In this document: positions 6,399 through 11,546 of the stretch, piece after piece
How positions within the stretch are numbered: position 1 is the stretch's first letter
How the letters are laid out: each line of letters opens with the position of its first letter
Assembly (NCBI GenBank): GCA_035495815.1
Contig: DATJFH010000027.1
Location: 1 to 14,071 of the forward strand
Reading direction: 5' to 3'
Length of the DNA: 14,071 bases
Origin: DATJFH01 sp035495815
GTDB lineage: Bacteria > Acidobacteriota > Terriglobia > Bryobacterales > Bryobacteraceae
Made by a program: the position numbers and the translations under genes
The notes under the pieces: model-generated
Told to the model about the DNA's origin: nothing
What the model saw: only the letters and a program-made list of their open reading frames with translations
The model's database searches: none

Positions 6399-6415
6399 TT
6401 CGCGCCTCCGCGCAA
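6399..6415. terminator. Weak hairpin between convergent P-loop and PQQ-propeller genes
   Basis: TT-C-GCGC, loop CTCC, then GCGC-AA forms a 6-bp stem with one bulged C in the 21-bp gap between stop codons at 6397 and 6419. There is no T-run. Position is the main argument. Confidence 0.25.
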
Positions 6416-6418
6416 TCC

Positions 6419-7825
6419 CTAATTCGACCACCCGATGGCATAGAGCGCATTTCGGGTCCGAATGTACATTCGACCTTCGCTGATTGCCGGAGTCGCGTAG
6501 ATGTCCGAGTCGAATTCATTGATCGCCAGAATTTCCCAATCGCCGGCCGCGCGTAGCACCACCACCTTGCCATGCTCGCTGGCCATGTAGACCTTGCCGT
6601 CGACGCCGATGGGTGAGGCGTAGTAATCTTCGAGCGCGCCCGTCAAACGCGCCTGCTTGAGCACCTTGCCTGTCTGAGCGTTCAGAGTGGTCGCGATGCC
6701 GCCGCTTCGGACGAGGAAAACCACGTCTTTGTAAACCAGTGGCGACGGCACGTCGGGCAGCGATTTTTCAAATCGCCAGAGCACGTGCGTGGAGGTCACG
6801 TCGCCGGCGCCTCCGAGCTTGACGGCCACCAAACCGTTGCGCGACGCGCGGCGCGCGCGGAAGAACGTCCATTCCCTCTCGTTCAGATAGCCGTCCCGAT
6901 CCAGGTCGACCGCCCGCCAGGTTCCCGTGGGCTGCCAGGGCCGTGGAAGTTCCGCCTGCGAGAGCTTCCCGTCGTGATTGGCGTCGGCGGAGGCGATCAC
7001 TTCGGCGAAGGCGGGCAGTTCGACCTGCTCTCCCGGGTCGTTGCCGGACGTCCAAGTGTTGACGTAGACAACATCGCCGGCCACGGTTGGCGCCGATTTT
7101 GGCTGGCAGGGGAAACCGCGAGCGAACCAGAGCGGTTCGCCGTCCACGACGGAATAGGCGGTGAGCTGGTAGGAGCCGGAGGCGATGACTTGCGCCGGAC
7201 CGCGGGCAGGGCGGTAGATGACGGGCGTGGCGTACCCGTTGATGACGTCGCGCGGCGTTTTCCAGGCGAGCCTGCCGGTATTCACATCCAACGCGATGAT
7301 GTATGCTCCGGTGTCCTGATCGCAGACCAGGATCACTTTTCCGTCGGCATAAACGGGCGAGGCAACCACGCCGTGCTGACTGTTAAACGGTCCGAGGGGC
7401 GCCTGCCAGAGCTGTTTGCCCGCGAAATCGTAAGCAACCAGGCCGAAATCGGCGAAGAAGGCAATCACGACCTTTCCGTCGGTCACCGCGGTGGGCGCGG
7501 CCCGATGATTGAGGCTGTGCCGGACCTCGCGCCGGGGAGCACGGACTGAACGCCGCCACTGAACGTTCCCGGTTGTGCGGCTCAGGCACATCGTAATCAG
7601 ATCATCGCCCTCGGAAGCGGTGAGAAGAATGCGATCTCCGATAAGGATGGGGGAGGACTTCCCTTCCGGCGCCTCCGTCTTCCACAGAACATTCTTCCGG
7701 GGCCCGAATTCGGTTGGCAGGGGCCCGCAGGCAGGGCACAGTCCGGAGCCGTTCGGACCGCGAAACTGCGGCCAGTCGGCGCCGAATAATCCAAGCGCGA
7801 GCAGCGGACAAAGGAGGATGCGCAT
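6419..7825 (-). CDS. Exported PQQ-type beta-propeller protein with inserted EF-hand pair
   Basis: This gene encodes 468 residues. Residues 1-16 form a short signal peptide (likely cut near LFGA/DWPQ). The mature start DWPQFRGPNGSG and repeats such as GKQLWQAPLG, GRLAWKTP, GEPLWFARG and DWEILAINEF are typical of PQQ_2/outer-membrane-type beta-propellers, which are often not true PQQ enzymes. Between blades, residues 281-292 (DANHDGKLSQAE) and 307-318 (DLDRDGYLNERE) are two canonical 12-residue EF-hand loops with acidic or Asn side chains at positions 1, 3, 5 and 12. The pair should bind calcium. C30-P-A-C33 is an unusual near-N-terminal CxxC without the histidine of a haem site. The protein is probably periplasmic; no catalytic role can be read. 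It lies 81 bp after the GT-C gene on the same strand, with its own -10-like box. Confidence 0.85.
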   Translation of the reverse strand: MRILLCPLLALGLFGADWPQFRGPNGSGLCPACGPLPTEFGPRKNVLWKTEAPEGKSSPILIGDRILLTASEGDDLITMCLSRTTGNVQWRRSVRAPRREVRHSLNHRAAPTAVTDGKVVIAFFADFGLVAYDFAGKQLWQAPLGPFNSQHGVVASPVYADGKVILVCDQDTGAYIIALDVNTGRLAWKTPRDVINGYATPVIYRPARGPAQVIASGSYQLTAYSVVDGEPLWFARGFPCQPKSAPTVAGDVVYVNTWTSGNDPGEQVELPAFAEVIASADANHDGKLSQAELPRPWQPTGTWRAVDLDRDGYLNEREWTFFRARRASRNGLVAVKLGGAGDVTSTHVLWRFEKSLPDVPSPLVYKDVVFLVRSGGIATTLNAQTGKVLKQARLTGALEDYYASPIGVDGKVYMASEHGKVVVLRAAGDWEILAINEFDSDIYATPAISEGRMYIRTRNALYAIGWSN

Positions 7826-7838
7826 TTATCTTCTACCC

Positions 7839-7844
7839 ATATTA
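7839..7844 (-). promoter_or_regulatory. TAATAT -10-like box before the PQQ-propeller gene
   Basis: On the minus strand TAATAT lies 13 bases before the ATG at 7825, predicting a leader of about 7 nt. The spacer contains AGAAGAT, at best a weak ribosome binding site. Confidence 0.3.
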
Positions 7845-7906
7845 AGCTGGCGGCGGGAGTTATGGGCTGCGCGCGAGCGGTCGCCGGACGCCGCTATCTG
7901 GACCGG

Positions 7907-9337
7907 TCAGGACCGGGAGCGCTTCTTTCCTTTTTCGGGCGTGATCCGTTGCGGCGCTTGAAGCTGCGCAGGGTTGAAGGCCGCGACCGCGATAAAGACA
8001 AAGCTCGGCCAGAGCTGGACCCAGAGACGTCCCAATGACGTGCTGAGGTGCCACGTCAAGTCCATGGGAGTGACCACGTAGGCGAACCCATAGGCGACAA
8101 ACATCGTCAGCAGCGCTGCCGACGACGCCAACAGGACGGGCTTCCGCCTGCGGTCCGAAGGAACTCCCAGGCAGCCGCCGAGGATCAGGAGGGAGAGCAG
8201 CGGGAGCGCCAGGCCGCTGCCCTCGCTCCAGAACGCCCTGGCGATTTGCAGGTAGCGGCCTGCCTCGGTAAGTTGATGCGCCGCGGCGGCCGGGCTGACC
8301 GGTGTCGCGATCGGCGGCGCTACAAAAAGCCGGAACGACAGAACCAGGGCGGCGGGCGGCGCGGCGCCGGCTGCAAACCCGCGCAGCGTTTCCGATAGCA
8401 ACGGCTTTCCCCCGGCAACATAGAACGCGAACGCCAGGCCGAGCACCAGCATAAAGAGCATTCCCTCGTCTTTGGTCCAAGCCGCCAATCCCGCCGCCAC
8501 CCCGGTCAGGACGGCGATTCTCCCGCGCCGCCGGACGTCCGAGTCCGCAAGGAACCACGCGGCGAACGCAGCCAGAAAATAGAACGCCAGCGGCACGTCG
8601 GCGTACTGCCACGGACTGTCCGTGAGGAAACCGGCCGTCGCCAGCAGGACAAGGCCACCCGCCATCGCCGAATTGAACCCGCGGAGAATCGCCAGGGCCG
8701 ACACCAGCAGCCCGACCGTAGCGAAGGAGAACAATCCCGCCGTCGCAATGGGCGCGGCCACTGCCCCGATCGAACCCATCAGGACCCAGCATCGGGCGAT
8801 ATACCCGGAGAGCAGCAGCGGATACTCCGGATGCCTGGCGCCGCCGCCGGCAATGTGATTCAACGATGCGGAGAACGCGCGCCGCCAGGTGGCGTCGGGC
8901 TGCGCGAGGAATTTCGCCCTCAGATTCCAGATGGACCACGCGTCCCATGCTCCATGGGGATTGGCGGCGGAGCCGTCCACGAACACGGCGGTAAAGACGG
9001 CGAGAGCGCCCAGAAATGCCGCCAGCATCAACCACGACCGGCCCGCGGGCCGGGCCTCAGTAATGTCGATCGTGAGCGTATCCCGTGCGAACCGGAACGC
9101 AATCGCCGCGCCCCCCAGCAGGACCGACTCGGTCATGATGACGGCGGCGGTCGACGGTCCGGGGAGAAGCCGGGTCAGAAAGAACAGGCTGGATGCGAGG
9201 CCCGCGCCAACGCCGAAGCCGAGGCAGATCTTGAGCGTCAGATCGGCCCACGCCGGCTTGTAAACGGGCAGGAAGATCCGGACCGCCAGGTAGCCGAGCA
9301 GAGTCGAAGACAGTATCGCGGCCGCCAGAAGAATCAT
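7907..9337 (-). CDS. Polytopic GT-C-type membrane glycosyltransferase-like protein
   Basis: This gene encodes 476 residues from the ATG at 9337 (one more from an in-frame TTG at 9340). About ten to twelve hydrophobic segments span the sequence. Motifs typical of GT39-like GT-C proteins are PHGAWDAWSIWNLRAKF (D132, in the first large periplasmic loop), ARHPEYPLLLSG (HPEYP at 169-173), WQYADVPLAFYFLA (Q244-P249) and AWTKDEGMLF (K289-G292). Such enzymes move sugars from polyprenyl-phosphate donors to lipid or protein acceptors at the periplasmic face; donor and acceptor here are unknown. The C-terminus is basic (KGKKRSRS). The start overlaps the stop of the 133-residue gene in TGATG, so translation is probably coupled. 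No Shine-Dalgarno sequence is evident. Family placement at superfamily level is good; the exact subfamily is not. Confidence 0.72.
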   Translation of the reverse strand: MILLAAAILSSTLLGYLAVRIFLPVYKPAWADLTLKICLGFGVGAGLASSLFFLTRLLPGPSTAAVIMTESVLLGGAAIAFRFARDTLTIDITEARPAGRSWLMLAAFLGALAVFTAVFVDGSAANPHGAWDAWSIWNLRAKFLAQPDATWRRAFSASLNHIAGGGARHPEYPLLLSGYIARCWVLMGSIGAVAAPIATAGLFSFATVGLLVSALAILRGFNSAMAGGLVLLATAGFLTDSPWQYADVPLAFYFLAAFAAWFLADSDVRRRGRIAVLTGVAAGLAAWTKDEGMLFMLVLGLAFAFYVAGGKPLLSETLRGFAAGAAPPAALVLSFRLFVAPPIATPVSPAAAAHQLTEAGRYLQIARAFWSEGSGLALPLLSLLILGGCLGVPSDRRRKPVLLASSAALLTMFVAYGFAYVVTPMDLTWHLSTSLGRLWVQLWPSFVFIAVAAFNPAQLQAPQRITPEKGKKRSRS

Positions 9338-9738
9338 CAATCTTTTCGGAACAGGATCACGCCGCCGCCGAAATCCTTGACCGTCGTGAGCCGGCGTTCA
9401 CGGCCGAACCCCGCGTAATCCATGGGTCTCGAAAAATTTCCGATCACGAACTGATGCGGCGCATCGTCAACCAGCAGCACCGGGGCCAGCGCGTATTGCG
9501 CGGAGAGCAGAATTCCGGGATCGGAAAGATCGGACACGTAGCCCGCCACGGCATTCGAGCCCAGTTCCCGCTTTACCGCCGCGAAGCGTTGTTCCTGCGC
9601 TCCGATGTTGTAAGCGTCCTTCTGAGCCTTGTTCAGGTCCACCTGCCTGCTGTAGAAATCCAGCGAACCGTAGAGGGAAAGGACCGCGACGGCGGCCAGC
9701 GCCGCCACCACCCTCCCGGAGTGACGATCGGGTTGCAT
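9337..9738 (-). CDS. Single-pass membrane protein with small periplasmic domain, partner of the GT-C gene
   Basis: This gene encodes 133 residues. M1 at 9738 is chosen because a membrane helix (about 9-27, RVVAALAAVAVLSLYGSLDF) follows at once; the reading frame stays open further upstream but there it would run into the divergent gene. The remaining about 105 residues are soluble, mixed alpha/beta, with LSAQYALAPVLLVDD and the ending VKDFGGGVILFRKD. I do not recognise the family. The end recalls the soluble tail of the neighbouring GT39 protein, which closes with IGGSILLFYN. With the TGATG coupling this suggests a detached periplasmic domain working with the adjacent GT-C protein; that is inference. 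A TAGAAT box lies 16 bases upstream of the ATG. Confidence 0.65.
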   Translation of the reverse strand: MQPDRHSGRVVAALAAVAVLSLYGSLDFYSRQVDLNKAQKDAYNIGAQEQRFAAVKRELGSNAVAGYVSDLSDPGILLSAQYALAPVLLVDDAPHQFVIGNFSRPMDYAGFGRERRLTTVKDFGGGVILFRKD

Positions 9739-9754
9739 GCGGGGCGAATCGTTT

Positions 9755-9760
9755 ATTCTA
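9755..9760 (-). promoter_or_regulatory. TAGAAT -10-like box for the 133-residue / GT-C gene pair
   Basis: On the minus strand TAGAAT (5 of 6 to consensus) is preceded directly by TG. Sixteen bases separate it from the ATG at 9738, so a leader of about 9-10 nt is expected. TTCATC, 17 bp upstream, is a 3-of-6 -35 candidate. It shares a 51-bp divergent region with the promoter of the 9790 gene. Confidence 0.4.
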
Positions 9761-9771
9761 CACGACGGTCC

Positions 9772-9780
9772 TGCTAAGAT
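9772..9780 (+). promoter_or_regulatory. Extended -10 box before the GT39-like gene
   Basis: TGCTAAGAT is TG-n plus TAAGAT. It ends nine bases before the ATG at 9790, predicting a leader of 2-3 nt. There is no Shine-Dalgarno sequence in the gap (GAAAACCCG). TTTATT, 17 bp upstream, is a weak -35 candidate. Confidence 0.45.
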
Positions 9781-9789
9781 GAAAACCCG

Positions 9790-11469
9790 ATGCCCAAGGC
9801 CCCCAAGAAGCGCGCAGCGGCGACCGTTGCGGCCGGATCGAAGGAGCCGCTTCTGGAACGGGCCGCGGCCGTTCTCGGACGCCGCGCCGCCGTCTTCGCC
9901 GTCGGACTGGCGCTGCTTGCTACCATTCGGATCGTTTCCACCTATACCGTCTTCAGCCACACCTCCGACGAGCCGGCTCACCTCGCCTGCGGCATGCAGT
10001 GGCTCGACCAGCACGTCTACCGCTACGAAGCGCAGCATCCTCCCCTGCCGCGCATCATGGCCGCTCTCGGGCCCTACCTGGATGGAGCGCGTTCCGCCGG
10101 CCAGAGCGAAATGTTCATGGAAGGCAACGCGATCCTTTACGCCGGCGACAGCGCTTTATACGACCGCCGCCTGGCGCTCTCGCGGGCGGGAAATCTTCCA
10201 TTCTTCTGGCTGGCCTGCGGGATGGTGTTTCTCTGGGGCCGTCGAACACTGGGCTCCGCCGGCGCGGCTCTCGCGGTACTGATCTTTACCATGATCCCGA
10301 CGGTCCTTGCCCACGCCGCACTGGCCACCACCGACATGGCGGTGACGGCCTTTTTCGCAGCCGCGGCGTATGCGATGGTAAGGCTCGCCGAAGAACCCGG
10401 CCCCAAAACGGCGGCCTGGCTCGGCCTCGCCGGCGGGTTGATGGTTCTGTCCAAATTTTCCGCATTAGTGTACTTTCCCGTTGCGTTCGCCGCCACTCTC
10501 GTTCTGTGGTTTTTCAAAACGCGGCCGTCCGGCGCCGAATTCCGTTACCTGCTCTTCCGCCGTCTCCCGTGGCTCGGTCTCGCCGCGGTGATCGGACTCG
10601 CCGTGATCTGGGCGGGATACCGCTTCTCCTTCGGAAAGACGGTCTGGACTTCATTCCCGCTGCCCTTCCCGGAGTTGTACGCCGGCATCAAAGAGGTCGC
10701 CGACCATAACGCGAAAGGACACCTTTCCTACTTCATGGGTGAATTGCGAATGAACGGCTGGTGGGCCTTCTTCCCGGTTCTCATCGCCGTCAAGCTGCCG
10801 ATCTCCGTGCTGGGACTGGCCGCTGCCGGAATTTGGCGCGGGCGCGACCGGGACTCCACGGCATGGCCCTTCGGAATTCTGATGGCGATTCCCGCCGCCA
10901 TTCTTTTGGTCTCCCTGCCGTCCAATATCAATATCGGAATCCGGCACATCCTTCCGATGTTCCCGTTCCTGGCCGTTCTGGCGGCCGCGGGACTGACCTG
11001 GCTTTCCACACGCCCGGCCGACGCCGCCTGGGCGCGTTGGTGCGCCACCGCTGCCGTTCTCTGGCTCTGCGTATCTTCGCTGGCCGCTCATCCGGACTAC
11101 CTGCCGTACTTCAACGCTCTGGCAGGCTCCGAGCCGGAACGTATCGTCGTGGATTCCGACCTTGACTGGGGTCAGGACATCAAACGGCTCGGCCGGCATC
11201 TGCGCGAGTTGAAGGCGACTTCCGTCGCTTTCAGTCCGGAGATTCTGGTTAACCCGGCCAGATTCGGGTTTCCCCCGTATCACCCGACCGCCCTCGATGC
11301 TCCCTACCCCGGTTGGAACGCCGTGCAGTTGACCGGTTTGAAGTTGTACCGGATGGGCCTGCGAATGGAAGAGCCGAATACGAGGCTGTGGCCGGAATCG
11401 GCGAAGCCGGTCGAGCGGATTGGCGGATCGATCCTGCTGTTTTACAACGCAGCGTCCGCCACCCCGTAA
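9790..11469 (+). CDS. GT39/PMT-like membrane glycosyltransferase
   Basis: This gene encodes 559 residues. A basic N-terminal tail (about 32 residues rich in Lys, Arg and Ala) precedes about ten membrane helices. The first periplasmic loop has SHTSDEPAHLACG (D60, E61, H64), the acidic catalytic motif of PMT/ArnT-type GT-C enzymes, then QHPPLPRIMAALG (H83-P85). Also visible are ATTDMAVTAFFAAAA, SKFSALVYFP and NIGIRHILPMFPFLA, all usual in this family. The soluble C-terminal part contains VDSDLDWGQDIKRLGRHL and ends IGGSILLFYN. Such enzymes use polyprenyl-phosphate sugars at the periplasmic side; the acceptor is unknown. The length agrees with the family. It diverges from the other GT-C gene group and seems to be a single-gene unit with an extended -10 box. 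Confidence 0.85.
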   Translation: MPKAPKKRAAATVAAGSKEPLLERAAAVLGRRAAVFAVGLALLATIRIVSTYTVFSHTSDEPAHLACGMQWLDQHVYRYEAQHPPLPRIMAALGPYLDGARSAGQSEMFMEGNAILYAGDSALYDRRLALSRAGNLPFFWLACGMVFLWGRRTLGSAGAALAVLIFTMIPTVLAHAALATTDMAVTAFFAAAAYAMVRLAEEPGPKTAAWLGLAGGLMVLSKFSALVYFPVAFAATLVLWFFKTRPSGAEFRYLLFRRLPWLGLAAVIGLAVIWAGYRFSFGKTVWTSFPLPFPELYAGIKEVADHNAKGHLSYFMGELRMNGWWAFFPVLIAVKLPISVLGLAAAGIWRGRDRDSTAWPFGILMAIPAAILLVSLPSNINIGIRHILPMFPFLAVLAAAGLTWLSTRPADAAWARWCATAAVLWLCVSSLAAHPDYLPYFNALAGSEPERIVVDSDLDWGQDIKRLGRHLRELKATSVAFSPEILVNPARFGFPPYHPTALDAPYPGWNAVQLTGLKLYRMGLRMEEPNTRLWPESAKPVERIGGSILLFYNAASATP

Positions 11470-11546
11470 TAAGCGGAAATCCGCCGATTTACAACGGCTA
11501 CAATTGCTTGCGCGATTGGTGCGTCATTTGCTTCCCATTTGAGACC
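11470..11546. other. Intergenic region with weak hairpin and candidate -10
   Basis: Just after the stop of the preceding gene, GCGG-AAAT-CCGC (11473-11484) can form a 4-5 bp stem, too weak for a confident terminator. TACAAT (11499-11504, 5 of 6 to consensus) is a possible -10 for the repeat protein and would give a leader of about 36 nt to the ATG at 11547. No good -35 is visible. Confidence 0.35.

Noticed and set aside
7727..7738. CPAC near the N-terminus of the propeller protein as a haem or thioredoxin site
   Set aside because: The next residue is Gly, not the His needed for c-type haem, and nothing of a thioredoxin fold surrounds it.
7860..9035. 391-residue frame on the minus strand overlapping the GT-C gene in another frame
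   Set aside because: It is Arg/Gly/Cys-rich with no membrane pattern; the overlapping frame encodes a coherent polytopic protein with GT-C motifs.
9739..10038. Upstream extension of the 133-residue protein to 233 residues
   Set aside because: The extra 100 residues would lie antisense to the start of the GT39 gene, are low in structure, and would bury the membrane helix in the middle.
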